Numbered from the stretch's first letter, positions 39,517 to 49,681 are shown. The stretch is 64,000 bases of DNA from Marinifilaceae bacterium (GCA_025210485.1 JAOARN010000053.1:1-64000), one strand, 5' to 3'. Notes: a model not told the origin generated them from the letters alone. Program-made: numbers and translations.

Positions 39517-40461
39517 TCACATTAGTTTTGCCAAATACTTTTCGGCATCCATTGCTGCCATACAACCAGTACCAGCAGCCGTAACAGCTTGTCTATAGAT
39601 TGGATCAGCCAAATCACCACAGGCAAAAACACCTGGCATATTTGTACAAGTCGAGTCCTCTAAGGTTTTCACATAATTATTTTCATCTAACTCAATCACA
39701 TCTTCTAAAAATTCAGAATTTGGACTATGTCCTATTGCTACAAAAAAGCCTTCAACTCTTAAATCTAGTTCCTCATTAGTCTTTGTATTATTCAGCAAAA
39801 CACCCTTCAACAAATCATCACCATATAGTTCTTTTGTACTATAATTATACAATATCTCTATATTCTCTTTTTCAACAACTCTATCAGCCATTGTTTTCGA
39901 AGCTCTCATATAATCTTTCCTTATAATCATATAAACTTTATTACAAAGATTTGACAAAAACAAAGCCTCTTCAGCAGCCGTATCGCCACCCCCAACAACG
40001 GCAACATCAAGACCTTTATAAAAAAACCCATCGCATATTGCACATGCTGAGACTCCAGCTCCTTTGTACTTGGTCTCACTATCTAAACCTAAATATTTAG
40101 CCGTTGCTCCTGTAGCCAGTATTATTGATTGTGTTATTAAATTATCACCATTATCCAAATAAATCTTATATGGATAATTATCAAAATCTATCTTTTGAAC
40201 AATGCGAGTTAATGATCTTGCTCCAAATCTTTCTGCCTGACTCTTTAAATCCATCATCATCTGATTTCCGTCAACACCATCCTTATAACCGGGAAAATTC
40301 TCAACCTCTGTAGTTGTAGTAAGCTGTCCGCCTGGCTGTAGACCTTCAATTATCACAGGAAATAAATTTGCTCGGGAAGCGTAAACTGCTGCCGTATAAC
40401 CAGCAGGACCTGATCCTATGATAACACATTTTTCTATATCATTACTTATTGTGTTTTGCAT
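39517..40461 (-). CDS. trxB: Thioredoxin reductase
   Basis: Reduces thioredoxin with NADPH through FAD. 314 residues, collinear without gaps over at least the first 190 residues with the paralog downstream. The redox motif is ACAICDG (Cys140, Cys143), with FAD motif GSGPAGYTAA and NAD(P) motif GGGDTAAEE. The basic NADPH-phosphate motif RKDYMRAS (181-188) is kept. This copy is therefore the likely housekeeping enzyme. No thioredoxin gene is adjacent. Confidence 0.93.
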   Translation of the reverse strand: MQNTISNDIEKCVIIGSGPAGYTAAVYASRANLFPVIIEGLQPGGQLTTTTEVENFPGYKDGVDGNQMMMDLKSQAERFGARSLTRIVQKIDFDNYPYKIYLDNGDNLITQSIILATGATAKYLGLDSETKYKGAGVSACAICDGFFYKGLDVAVVGGGDTAAEEALFLSNLCNKVYMIIRKDYMRASKTMADRVVEKENIEILYNYSTKELYGDDLLKGVLLNNTKTNEELDLRVEGFFVAIGHSPNSEFLEDVIELDENNYVKTLEDSTCTNMPGVFACGDLADPIYRQAVTAAGTGCMAAMDAEKYLAKLM

Positions 40462-41053
40462 TTTTTATAGTATATAATTTGAGAAACAAAAAGGTCTATT
40501 AAATTCACACTTAATTTAATTCTTTAAAAGCTATTAAACACTAATACACGTGACTAACAAGACCTTAACCAAATATACATCTAGAGCAGAACTAGTACAA
40601 AATCAGCATTAATATATCTTAAACTCACATAAGGAAAAAAAGGATTGTATATTTTTATTGTTAAGCTTTTAAAACATCAAATTCCCGAACAACTAGTAAT
40701 AAGACTAGAGAAAAACAGTATAAAGCTTAATTTCTTTATGTTCATCCTATATTTTTTGAATAAAATGAATACAAAAATATTTCTTGCGAGAATTGATTAA
40801 CATATATTAAACCACGACGAAATAAAAGTTGAATCAAACTAAACGACAATCCAACAATAGTAAATAATCTGGAGAAATTAAATTCCTTATCATATTTCCA
40901 TTTCAGCATTAATTATTAGCATATTACATAATTCTCAGATAATAATTCCTAAAATTAAATAGAAACATCTGTAACCTATAATTTACTTTTAACGTCAAAG
41001 AAATTTTGCTGGTAATATTAAAAAACCCATAAAAACAACTAATTTTAATTACT
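40462..41053. other. Divergent intergenic region
   Basis: Almost 600 bp of AT-rich DNA with promoters for trxB (minus) and the DUF2807 gene (plus) expected. A 63-codon minus-strand frame runs across the DUF2807 start and is not credible. Nothing else seen. Confidence 0.4.
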
Positions 41054-41779
41054 ATGAAATATTCAAAATTCAAAATCTGGAATTTATTCCTAATCGTCTT
41101 ATGCTTTTCCATCAATACCGCTTGTGGTCAAATAAGTGGCAAAACAGGAAATGGAAATGTTATCTCGCAAAAACGAGAGATATCAAATTTCGAAAATATT
41201 AGAGCAAGTGCAGGATTAAACGTATACCTAAAACAAGGTGATAAAGAAGAACTAAGTGTTGAAGCAGATGAAAATATAATTGACTTAATTGAAACAAAAG
41301 TTGAATCAAACACACTTATTCTATCAGTAAAAAATAGAATACGAAAATCGACAAAACGAGATATTTATGTAACAATTAAAAATCTGGAATCGTTAAAAAT
41401 AAGCAGTGGTGTAGACTTAAAATCATTGGATTATCTTAAATTAGGAGATATCAGTATAGCTGTTAGTAGCGGTGCCGATCTTGATTTAAAATTAGATGCA
41501 AAATCGACTAACATAAAAGTATCATCAGGCGCAGATGCAGACATCAAAGGAAGCACAGAATCATTAATTGCTACAACATCGAGCGGTAGTGATTTGAACT
41601 GCATGGAATTTGAATCCAAAACAGTAGAAGCTAAAGCTTCAAGCGGAAGCGACATATATGTTTATGTTACCGAATCGATAACAGCAAGAGCTAGCTCAGG
41701 AGCTGATATCAAATACAAAGGAGCTCCAAAAGAAAAAAACATACATAAATCAAGTGGAGGTAGCATTAGACAAAAATAA
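41054..41779 (+). CDS. DUF2807 (head GIN domain) lipoprotein
   Basis: 241 residues. The N-terminal signal ends NTACGQ, consistent with a lipoprotein Cys24. The motif GNGNVISQKREISNFENI is typical of the head GIN / DUF2807 family. The C-terminal half is a run of about 20-residue beta repeats marked by SSGADL, SSGADAD, SSGSDL, SSGSDI and SSGADI, which should form a right-handed beta helix. Such proteins are periplasmic or surface adhesin-like in Bacteroidota, and their role is not established. Convergent with a TonB receptor. Confidence 0.88.
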   Translation: MKYSKFKIWNLFLIVLCFSINTACGQISGKTGNGNVISQKREISNFENIRASAGLNVYLKQGDKEELSVEADENIIDLIETKVESNTLILSVKNRIRKSTKRDIYVTIKNLESLKISSGVDLKSLDYLKLGDISIAVSSGADLDLKLDAKSTNIKVSSGADADIKGSTESLIATTSSGSDLNCMEFESKTVEAKASSGSDIYVYVTESITARASSGADIKYKGAPKEKNIHKSSGGSIRQK

Positions 41780-41787
41780 TATTCATA

Positions 41788-41825
41788 AAACAAATAGCTG
41801 TAAGATATCATACAGCTATTTGTTT
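41788..41825. terminator. Bidirectional terminator
   Basis: AAACAAATAGCTGTA (41788-41802) and TACAGCTATTTGTTT (41811-41825) form a 15-bp perfect stem between convergent genes. Confidence 0.85.
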
Positions 41826-41869
41826 ATTTATATTGCTTTTGAAAAGGAATTTAACATCGCTATATCTTT

Positions 41870-44248
41870 TTAAAAATACATCACATAATAAATTGAAGGC
41901 AAAATAGGTAGTTGCTCTGAAATATCAATTTTTCTTCTCACCTCATCATATCGCTCCTTTAGTTTGGCTTTATTATTTGTAATATTTTTTACCTCCAATT
42001 TTAACTCATGCCTTTTATTCTTCTTATTTATAATATAAGACATAGACAAATTCAGAGAGAATACATCATCAGCCTGCTTATTAAATAAATTATCTTCGTC
42101 CACAATCTCCTTACCATATTTTAAACTTTCCTCCAAATTTACGGGGGTATAATACTGACCTCCAGCATACAAAAGCTTGGAGTTAATAGAAAAAATATTT
42201 TGATTTGAATCTCCTAGTTTAAACTCTTTACCCCAAAGAAAATTGAATATATAATTTGCATTATACCTAGAATCTCTCTCTACTTTATCCAATGCCTTAA
42301 ATTTAGATTCATATAAGGATGCTGTAAATAAAAAATAGTAATTATCAACAAAAAATCGCTCAAGACTTAACTCCAAACCGTAATTTTTTCCTGTTCCCTT
42401 ATTTACAAAATCATATTCTGCAACTCCTTCCATTAAATCTAACAAAGTAATTCTGGAATTTATGTCATTCTCCACAGGGATATCATACAATTTCTGTAGA
42501 TATGTTTCTAATTTCAAATTAATATTAGCAGTTAACTTTCTAGAGTACGACAAGACATAATGTTCTGCTTTTGTACTTTTTAAATTTTTATTTGGTAAGT
42601 AAGCAGCTTTTTCATTATCTAATTTCACATTATAAGTAGACAAACTTGCTAATTTACTATGTAAACCAAAAGCTAAACTTAAACTATTTTTACTACTAAA
42701 CATATAATTCAAACCTAATCTTGGCTCCACAACAAACTCATCTGTTTGTTTAAAATAAGAAGAGTGAGAACCAGCAACAAGACTAAATTTTTCAGAAAAC
42801 CTATGTTTCCAATTCACATAAGCTTTCATCAGAAAAGAATCTCCATTATCATCCACAGAATAATTCCTTGAACCTGAATTTAAATAATCTGTAGACCTAA
42901 TCATATCATAAAACATAAAATTGTATTCAGCTCCAAGCTTGATTGTGTTTTTCCTATTTAGTTTAGAATTAAACTCCGTCAAATACTTAATACTAGAATT
43001 TTCCATCTCTTCTGTAAAGGAATTATATAATACATTGGAATTATAATCTTTATAAAACCTATCTGTACTATTCTTATCAAAACAGTATGATATGCTATTT
43101 TTAAAATATGACGAATTGCTCAATTGAAATCTATGATTCAGAATAAACACAGATAAGCCACCCTTAATTTTATGTTTACCTATCACGGGAGTATTATCAT
43201 CATCTTCATCCTCATGCTCCTTTATATACATAGAATTAGTCCCCAAAAGAGCAACTAAATTAAAACTTCCAATTTTTTTACTAGGTAAATTTAGCTTAAA
43301 CGAAATATCACTATAAATAGGAATTCCCGAATAATCAATTATTCCAATTTTATCCATTAGCCCAAGAGATGAATATCTAGCATTTATAATATATGAACCA
43401 TAATAATTCTTTGCTACTGGTCCCTCTGATGTCAACTCCGCCCCCAAAGTGCTAATCCCAAAACTATTTTCTGATTTTGAGCTATTACCATTACGCATTT
43501 TCATATCAAAGATACCAGAATAGGCATTTCCATATTCTGCAGCAAATGCTCCTGTCAAGAAGTCTGAATTACTTAACATATTACTATTCAAAGCATTTAT
43601 CGGCCCTCCAGATGTACCTTCCTGAGCGAAATGATTGGGGTTAGGAATATCAATTCCTTCAAGTCTCCACTGAACACCCCTAGGACTGTTACCTCTCACT
43701 ATTATTTCATTATTACCCTCAGGGTCGCCCGAAACTCCCGCAAATGAAGATACTAAACGAGCTGGATCATTCAAAGCTCCAGCATACCTTTTGGTTTCAT
43801 CAACTGTAAATAATTTAGAACTAACTAAAGACATCTTATTGAGTGGTTCAGTTTTTTCAACTTTTGCTTTCACTCGTATTTCATCGAGTTTAACAAAAGA
43901 TTCTTCTAATTTAATGCTTAGCAATAATTCTTTTGCAGACCCAATATTTTGATTCAGAATGTTTTTAGATTTATAACCAATACAGGAAACCATTATTGAA
44001 TATCTACCGATGGGAACTTTATCAATAACAAAACGGCCATTAGCATCAGTGGAAGCCGCCAATAATGGATTGGTATTTAAAATAACTACATTGGCGCCAA
44101 TGACAGGCATACCACTATCCTTATCCTTAACTACACCTCTAATATTTTGAAATAAATGTTCATTAGAGGAAAAACTTGAATTATGTATTAACAGTATTAC
44201 GAACAAACATAAACTTTTGTATACAACAGACAATATCTTCATTTTCAA
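41870..44248 (-). CDS. TonB-dependent receptor with carboxypeptidase-like regulatory domain
   Basis: 792 residues. A signal peptide (about 1-28) is followed by a CarboxypepD_reg domain (about 36-120: GVVKDKDSGMPVIGANV), a plug domain (about 130-250: VSSFAGVSGDPEGNNEIIVRG is its hallmark, here at about 166-186) and an outer-membrane barrel. There is no SusD partner. The ligand is unknown, and receptors of this type range from siderophore importers to uncharacterised surface proteins. It is transcribed toward the DUF2807 gene with a shared terminator. Confidence 0.9.
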   Translation of the reverse strand: MKMKILSVVYKSLCLFVILLIHNSSFSSNEHLFQNIRGVVKDKDSGMPVIGANVVILNTNPLLAASTDANGRFVIDKVPIGRYSIMVSCIGYKSKNILNQNIGSAKELLLSIKLEESFVKLDEIRVKAKVEKTEPLNKMSLVSSKLFTVDETKRYAGALNDPARLVSSFAGVSGDPEGNNEIIVRGNSPRGVQWRLEGIDIPNPNHFAQEGTSGGPINALNSNMLSNSDFLTGAFAAEYGNAYSGIFDMKMRNGNSSKSENSFGISTLGAELTSEGPVAKNYYGSYIINARYSSLGLMDKIGIIDYSGIPIYSDISFKLNLPSKKIGSFNLVALLGTNSMYIKEHEDEDDDNTPVIGKHKIKGGLSVFILNHRFQLSNSSYFKNSISYCFDKNSTDRFYKDYNSNVLYNSFTEEMENSSIKYLTEFNSKLNRKNTIKLGAEYNFMFYDMIRSTDYLNSGSRNYSVDDNGDSFLMKAYVNWKHRFSEKFSLVAGSHSSYFKQTDEFVVEPRLGLNYMFSSKNSLSLAFGLHSKLASLSTYNVKLDNEKAAYLPNKNLKSTKAEHYVLSYSRKLTANINLKLETYLQKLYDIPVENDINSRITLLDLMEGVAEYDFVNKGTGKNYGLELSLERFFVDNYYFLFTASLYESKFKALDKVERDSRYNANYIFNFLWGKEFKLGDSNQNIFSINSKLLYAGGQYYTPVNLEESLKYGKEIVDEDNLFNKQADDVFSLNLSMSYIINKKNKRHELKLEVKNITNNKAKLKERYDEVRRKIDISEQLPILPSIYYVMYF

Positions 44249-44720
44249 CAGGTTTTATTTTTGACCAATTTCTAAATTATATTTCATCATTATGACAGCA
44301 AAGTGTCAATCAACCCCTAATCATTACATAAAAAAAACAAAATTATATTTTTAAATAATTGTAGTTCTCGCTCGGTCAAGCAAAACAAAAACAAGTACAA
44401 AACACAGAACTATAATAAGTTTCAAACTTATAAACATGATAAATAATAAATCATAATAAATATTTTTTCATAGTAAAAAAAATATCCATAGATTAGCTTT
44501 AGTATTATATTTAATCCAACAAAAAAATAGAATTAGATTTCGAAAAATATTAAACAATAAGATTAATTTGAAGAGAGAAAAGTGGCGCGAACAATTTTAA
44601 CTAAGTGTGCATTAGAATATTATTGCCTCTTATTTGATTTGTTAGAAATAAATAATCATAATAAAATATGTTTATTTAAATTTTATGTATATGTTTAAAT
44701 TTTAATTTTAAAAAATTCGG
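44249..44720. other. Divergent intergenic region
   Basis: About 470 bp, AT-rich, with no gene, RNA or clear operator seen. Confidence 0.4.
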
Positions 44721-45629
44721 ATGATGATTTCTCCAAACTTTCTAAAACCAGGCGATACGATTGGAATTGTTTCACCTGCTGGTAAAATAAAAAAAGAATT
44801 TATATTAAATGCAAAAGATATTTTAATATCGTGGGGGTATAAAGTAGAGATTGGTAAAAATGCAGCAAATGATTTTAATTATTACGCCGGCACTGATGAA
44901 GAAAGAGCGGATGATCTACAAAAAATGCTCGACGACAAAAAGATAAAGGCTATTTTATGTTCTCGTGGTGGTTATGGTTGTATTAGAATAATTCCAAAAT
45001 TAAATTTTAAGAAATTCTTAAAAAACCCAAAATGGCTAATTGGATTTAGCGATATATCTATATTGCATTCGCATATAAATTCAAACCTATCAATAAAGAC
45101 TATACATTCCAAAATGGCTATTAATTTTCCATCTTCAGGTGTTCAGGACCAAACAACAGAGATGATTAGGCATATTTTACAAGGTGGAAATTATGACATC
45201 CAAACTCCTGCTAATACCTACTGCAAAGAAGGCAAGGTTCAAGCTACACTTATTGGAGGAAATTTATCTGTAATCAACTGTATATTATCAACTAAGTACA
45301 GTATTGATACTACAAACAAGATTTTGCTTTTGGAAGAAGTGGGCGAAAACCTGCACCATCTGGATAGAATGATGAATCATTTTTATTTAAGCGGTAAATT
45401 TAACAATCTAGCAGGTATAGTTATAGGTAGTTTTTCTGAAATGAAAGAAAAAGCTCCTGGTTTTGGGAAAGAAGCTTATGCTATTATTTCCGAATATACA
45501 TCAAAATTGGATATACCTGTCGCGTTTGGTTTTGATATAGGTCATATAACTAATAATAACCCCGTAATCCTAGGAGCTGAACATATACTAGAGGTCAATA
45601 ATGATATATGTAAATTAAGCTTAGTATAA
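44721..45629 (+). CDS. LD-carboxypeptidase (S66 family)
   Basis: Trims the terminal D-Ala from tetrapeptide stems during murein recycling. The family motifs are PGDTIGIVSPAG at the N-terminus, CSRGGYGC, a nucleophile Ser in GFSDIS, GGNLSVI, the catalytic Glu in LLEEVGE and the C-terminal His in FDIGHI. The 302 residues match LdcA-like cytoplasmic enzymes, with no signal peptide. ATG codons at 44721 and 44724 are both possible starts. Confidence 0.92.
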   Translation: MMISPNFLKPGDTIGIVSPAGKIKKEFILNAKDILISWGYKVEIGKNAANDFNYYAGTDEERADDLQKMLDDKKIKAILCSRGGYGCIRIIPKLNFKKFLKNPKWLIGFSDISILHSHINSNLSIKTIHSKMAINFPSSGVQDQTTEMIRHILQGGNYDIQTPANTYCKEGKVQATLIGGNLSVINCILSTKYSIDTTNKILLLEEVGENLHHLDRMMNHFYLSGKFNNLAGIVIGSFSEMKEKAPGFGKEAYAIISEYTSKLDIPVAFGFDIGHITNNNPVILGAEHILEVNNDICKLSLV

Positions 45630-45788
45630 TAGTTTCGTAAATTAGTTCATTATTTTCATGTGATAATGAACTAAATCATACTCTTATTTGGGCTAAATCT
45701 CATTATTTTTTTACATAAACTTCATAATTAAATATATCTTGAGAAATAATTCAAGCTTTTTTATAAATAGTTAATTTATAGTCATGTA

Positions 45789-46151
45789 ATGAATACGAAA
45801 ACAAAAGGTAACAATTCAGAAGAGATTGCAGCTCGACACCTAATAAGCGCAGGTTATGAAATTATTAACCGCAACTGGATTTGTAATAATAGAGAAATTG
45901 ATATTATCGCAATTCATAACTCTATGCTTATTATAGTTGAAGTGAAATCAATATATTCAGAAAACATTGATGATCCTCTTGAATCTATTAGTTATTCAAA
46001 AATAAAAAACATAGCCAAAGCCACACAAGATTATATTGATATCCATGAGATAACGAAGGAAGTTCGATTTGATATTATAACAGTTATTAAAAAGAAAGAT
46101 AAACAAATAATAAATCACATAAAAGATGCTTTTACTATTCCTCAATACTAA
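45789..46151 (+). CDS. YraN / UPF0102 nuclease-fold protein
   Basis: 120 residues with the restriction-endonuclease-like core: GNNSEEIAARHL, REIDIIA and IIVEVKS. The E...D...ExK residues that would bind metal are present. Family function is not established, although it often lies near Holliday-junction or ribonuclease HII genes. Spacing of about 160 bp from ldcA suggests its own promoter. Confidence 0.9.
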   Translation: MNTKTKGNNSEEIAARHLISAGYEIINRNWICNNREIDIIAIHNSMLIIVEVKSIYSENIDDPLESISYSKIKNIAKATQDYIDIHEITKEVRFDIITVIKKKDKQIINHIKDAFTIPQY

Positions 46152-46289
46152 ATAAAAGCAGTTTAAATTAACAACAAATAGGGAAATTTGAACTTATTTT
46201 ATATTCATTATTACTTATTATCCAAACATTTAACACCACCTATAACATTATTTAACATTTATTTACAAAAAAATTTAAAGCATGTTTTA

Positions 46290-46316
46290 TACATTTGTCA
46301 AAATTAAAAGTTTGAC
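46290..46316 (+). promoter_or_regulatory. Promoter box with overlapping operator-like repeat
   Basis: TACATTTG (46290-46297) is an exact -7 match. Overlapping it by one base, GTCAAA (46297-46302) and TTTGAC (46311-46316) form an inverted repeat with an 8-bp spacer. It sits 13 bp before the ATG, where a repressor would block transcription of the metal module. Confidence 0.45.
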
Positions 46317-46328
46317 TCAACAAATTTT

Positions 46329-46763
46329 ATGAAATTACAACTGAAGAATATTATCTGCTTTATTTTGCTTGCAATATACCTTGCTGGTATATGTGGAGTG
46401 CAATTAATTCAGCACAGTTGTAAGGTATCTCATAATATTTGCTATGCTTATCAGTCACAAAAACACAATCACGCACATTCTAAAACATGTCAATGTCACC
46501 AATGCACATGCTCTTGTTGTTCGAGCGAATCAGACAATACAGATCATTTCAAATGTGATTTCAAACTTTTATACCTTAAGACAAATCCCAATTCCTTAGT
46601 TTACGAAACAGTTAAAGCACCAATAGTTCAATTTATCGAGCTTATTGCTTTTAATTTTTCGTTTCAAGAAATTGAAAATAAAAACTACAAAATTCAACAC
46701 AAAATAAATGATTATTCCCCACCTGAACCATCTTCGGCGGAATTATGTTGTTTTATTTGTTGA
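46329..46763 (+). CDS. Small Cys/His-rich membrane protein, HYC_CC_PP-like
   Basis: 144 residues with an N-terminal membrane segment (about 7-26). Then come QHSCKVSHNICY, the dense metal-ligand stretch HNHAHSKTCQCHQCTCSCC (about 46-64), and SPPEPSS near the C-terminus, which ends CCFIC. The order resembles the small Bacteroidota proteins named for their HYC, CC and PP motifs, though HYC is HSC here. It probably faces the periplasm and binds thiophilic metals. It lies 281 bp before a TonB receptor and HMA protein, supporting a role in metal handling. Confidence 0.75.
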   Translation: MKLQLKNIICFILLAIYLAGICGVQLIQHSCKVSHNICYAYQSQKHNHAHSKTCQCHQCTCSCCSSESDNTDHFKCDFKLLYLKTNPNSLVYETVKAPIVQFIELIAFNFSFQEIENKNYKIQHKINDYSPPEPSSAELCCFIC

Positions 46764-47044
46764 TACCTTCTATTTTATTGCAAGATTTTTGTCTTGTGCT
46801 GATTTACAATACATTTTTATTTTATTCTAGTGGTATATTAATTAATCATCGCTAAAAGCTAATTTCTATAATTAGAAATTTAGGTAAATAGCTATGGATT
46901 CTAAAATAATGTATACTATTACATAACCTACATTTTGTAAATCTTTTATCATATAAGAAAAATAACTGGACCATATATTCGATTCGTAAAATCCTAGAAA
47001 TCGATATAAATCCGCTCAACCACCATATTTACAAATCACTAAAA

Positions 47045-49273
47045 ATGAGATATTTAATATTACTACTATGTCTATTCCCGATAATAGGACAAGCAAAGGG
47101 AAATAAGATAAAAGGGAAAATTATAGAAACAACAGAAAAAGGAGAAAAAATACCCCTCCCAGGAGCATCTGTTTTTTGGAAAAATACAAATCACGGAACT
47201 GCAACAAACTCAAATGGAGAATTTGAAATCAACGAGGATTCAAATTCCAATACTATTGTTATTCAGTTTGTTGGCTACAAAACAAAGGAAGTAAAATACA
47301 AAACAGGAACAACAAATCTTTTAATTAGTCTTGATCCAAACATAGAACTCAACGAAGTTGTTGTTTCGAAACGAAAAGCAGGAACAGTAATTGATAGAGT
47401 AAACCCTATACAATCGCAGAGCATCACAGGTGCAGAATTATGCAAAGCTGCTTGTTGTAATTTGGCTGAAAGTTTTGAAACAAATGCCTCAGTTGACGTA
47501 GCTTATGCAGATGCTGCCACTGGTGCCAAATCAATCAAACTCCTAGGCCTTACTGGTAAATACATCGAAATGATGACAGAGAAAACACCGAATTTTAAAG
47601 GATTAGCCTCTGTATATGGAATGTCATATGTCCCAGGGCCATGGATGCACTCCATACAAGTATCCAAAGGAGTTGGTTCGGTAGTTAATGGCTATGAATC
47701 TATAACCGGACAGATTAATATAGAATATCAAAAGCCACAGCTAGCACCAAAATTTTACTTAAATCTTTTTGGTAATAGCATGGGTATGACAGAGCTAAAT
47801 GCCATTTCAGGAATCCGAATCAAAAAGAATCTTTCAACTGCCTTTCTGGTTCACGCTCAGGATAATGACAAAGAAATAGATCATAATCACGATAATTTTT
47901 TAGATGATCCAATGGTTAAGCAATACAATGTGATAAACAGATGGTACTGGAAGCCAAAAAATGGACCAAGCACCCAGTTTGGGGTAAAACTGATTGATGA
48001 AGAAAGAATTGGAGGACAAAAGGGCTATGATGAATCAAAACCTAAGGATATAAATAATGCCTTTAGAATTAATATAGATACAAAAAGATATGAATTTTTT
48101 GCAAAGTCAGGTTATGTGTTCCCTAATGACAATGATAAATCGATTGCTATAATTACAAACTTTACAACTCATGAGCAAAAATCATTTTATGGTTTAAGAA
48201 ACTATACTGCAAATGAGGATTATTTTTATGCAAACTTATTGTTTCAATCATATATAGGAAACTTAAACCATAAGTACACAGCAGGATTAAGTTATATTTA
48301 TGATAAATTTGATGATAACTTAAGTCAAAATGGAGAAAACTTAAACACAGACAGAACCGAAAAAGTTGCGGGAGCCTATATCGAGTATACATACACACCA
48401 TCTGATGATATAACATTACAGACAGGTTTGAGATATGACAACCATTCTATATATGATGGCTTTGTAACACCGCGTTTACACTTCAGATATAAATTTGCTG
48501 AGAAATCAACTCTTCGAATAGCTGCTGGAAGCGGAAGAAGAACTTCAAATACCATAGCTGAAAATTCATACCTCTTAGCATCTAACAGAAAATTTACTTT
48601 AGCAAAAGATCTTAAACAAGAAAAAGCTTGGAATTATGGATTAAGCTTAACTCAAGAATTTAATCTATTTAGTCGCAACTTTACACTTTCAACTGATTTT
48701 TACAGAACGAGCTTTCAAAATCAAATAATTACAGATTTAGATTATAGTCTTAGAGAGGTTAGATTTTATAATTTAGAAGGCGACTCATGGGCAAACAATT
48801 ATCAAGCAGAATTAAAATTTTCTCCATTTGAGAGATTTGATATAACAGCAGCTATGAGATTTTCTGATGTAAAAGCGAAAATAAATAACAAATTTCAAGA
48901 TGTTCCTTATGTAAACAAACACAAAGGTCTTGTGAGTTTATCATATGCAACACGAATGAATATTTGGCAGTTTGATTTTACAAGCCAATTCAATGGTAGT
49001 ATGAGAATACCGTCAACAGCAAATAACCCTACAGAACATCAAAGAAGAGACAAAGCGCCAAACTATACTCAACTGAGTGCTCAGGTAACAAAAAGATTTA
49101 GGCATTGGGAAATATACGCTGGAGCAGAAAATATTGGAGACTATGTTCAGAAAAAACCAATAATTGCAGCCGAAGATCCATTTAGCGAATACTTTGATGC
49201 ATCAATGATTTGGGGACCAATACAAGAACGTAAATTCTATTTAGGTTTAAGATTCACATTAGATTACAAATAA
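47045..49273 (+). CDS. TonB-dependent receptor of a metal-handling module
   Basis: 742 residues. A signal peptide (1-16) is followed by a CarboxypepD_reg domain (about 20-105: PGASVFWKNTNHGTAT) and a plug bearing ELCKAACCNLAESFETN, with Cys133, Cys137 and Cys138. The barrel ends LRFTLDY-K. In my knowledge the CxxxCCNLAESFETN plug is typical of Bacteroidota receptors encoded beside HMA proteins and copper or other heavy-metal genes. Here an HMA gene follows 34 bp later. The cysteines could gate or sense a soft metal. Whether it imports or exports is not known. Confidence 0.9.
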   Translation: MRYLILLLCLFPIIGQAKGNKIKGKIIETTEKGEKIPLPGASVFWKNTNHGTATNSNGEFEINEDSNSNTIVIQFVGYKTKEVKYKTGTTNLLISLDPNIELNEVVVSKRKAGTVIDRVNPIQSQSITGAELCKAACCNLAESFETNASVDVAYADAATGAKSIKLLGLTGKYIEMMTEKTPNFKGLASVYGMSYVPGPWMHSIQVSKGVGSVVNGYESITGQINIEYQKPQLAPKFYLNLFGNSMGMTELNAISGIRIKKNLSTAFLVHAQDNDKEIDHNHDNFLDDPMVKQYNVINRWYWKPKNGPSTQFGVKLIDEERIGGQKGYDESKPKDINNAFRINIDTKRYEFFAKSGYVFPNDNDKSIAIITNFTTHEQKSFYGLRNYTANEDYFYANLLFQSYIGNLNHKYTAGLSYIYDKFDDNLSQNGENLNTDRTEKVAGAYIEYTYTPSDDITLQTGLRYDNHSIYDGFVTPRLHFRYKFAEKSTLRIAAGSGRRTSNTIAENSYLLASNRKFTLAKDLKQEKAWNYGLSLTQEFNLFSRNFTLSTDFYRTSFQNQIITDLDYSLREVRFYNLEGDSWANNYQAELKFSPFERFDITAAMRFSDVKAKINNKFQDVPYVNKHKGLVSLSYATRMNIWQFDFTSQFNGSMRIPSTANNPTEHQRRDKAPNYTQLSAQVTKRFRHWEIYAGAENIGDYVQKKPIIAAEDPFSEYFDASMIWGPIQERKFYLGLRFTLDYK

Positions 49274-49307
49274 AATTCAAACACAATATAACATTCACAA
49301 AATTTTA

Positions 49308-49634
49308 ATGATTATGAAAAATTTCACAAAAACACTACTTATCTGCTTAATGAGCATCTTTACAATTTGCTTCTTCACTCAAGAAAACTTTGCTAAAAAA
49401 CACAAAAAAACCAAAACAGTAGTTTTTAAGGTAGAGATGGATTGCCACACTTGTGCCAAGAAAATAAAAGATAATATCCCTTTTGAAAAAGGGGTTAGAA
49501 ATTTAATAGTAAATTTTAAAGCAAAAGAGGTTACTGTTACTTATAAACTAAAGTCAACAAATGTAAAAACATTAGTTGTAGCATTTAAAAAACTTGGATT
49601 CAAAGCAGTTCCAAAACGACCTAATAGAGCATAA
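49308..49634 (+). CDS. Secreted heavy-metal-associated (HMA) domain protein
   Basis: 108 residues. A signal peptide or membrane anchor (about 1-28) precedes a single HMA fold (about 36-103). The metal motif MDCHTC has Cys46 and Cys49. Such domains carry Cu(I) or similar soft ions. The protein is likely periplasmic and could exchange metal with the receptor encoded just upstream. The second ATG (MKNFTK, two codons in) is an equally good start. Confidence 0.9.
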   Translation: MIMKNFTKTLLICLMSIFTICFFTQENFAKKHKKTKTVVFKVEMDCHTCAKKIKDNIPFEKGVRNLIVNFKAKEVTVTYKLKSTNVKTLVVAFKKLGFKAVPKRPNRA

Positions 49635-49637
49635 AAA

Positions 49638-49681
49638 AAAAGTATAAGCTCAAGTTTGAATAAACTTGAGCTTATACTTTT
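49638..49681 (+). terminator. Strong terminator of the metal module
   Basis: AAAAGTATAAGCTCAAGTTT (49638-49657) and its complement at 49662-49681 form a perfect 20-bp stem with a 4-nt loop. It begins 3 bp after the HMA stop codon. Confidence 0.9.

Noticed and set aside
40924-41115. 63-codon frame on the minus strand
   Set aside because: It crosses the start of the DUF2807 gene and has no coding features.
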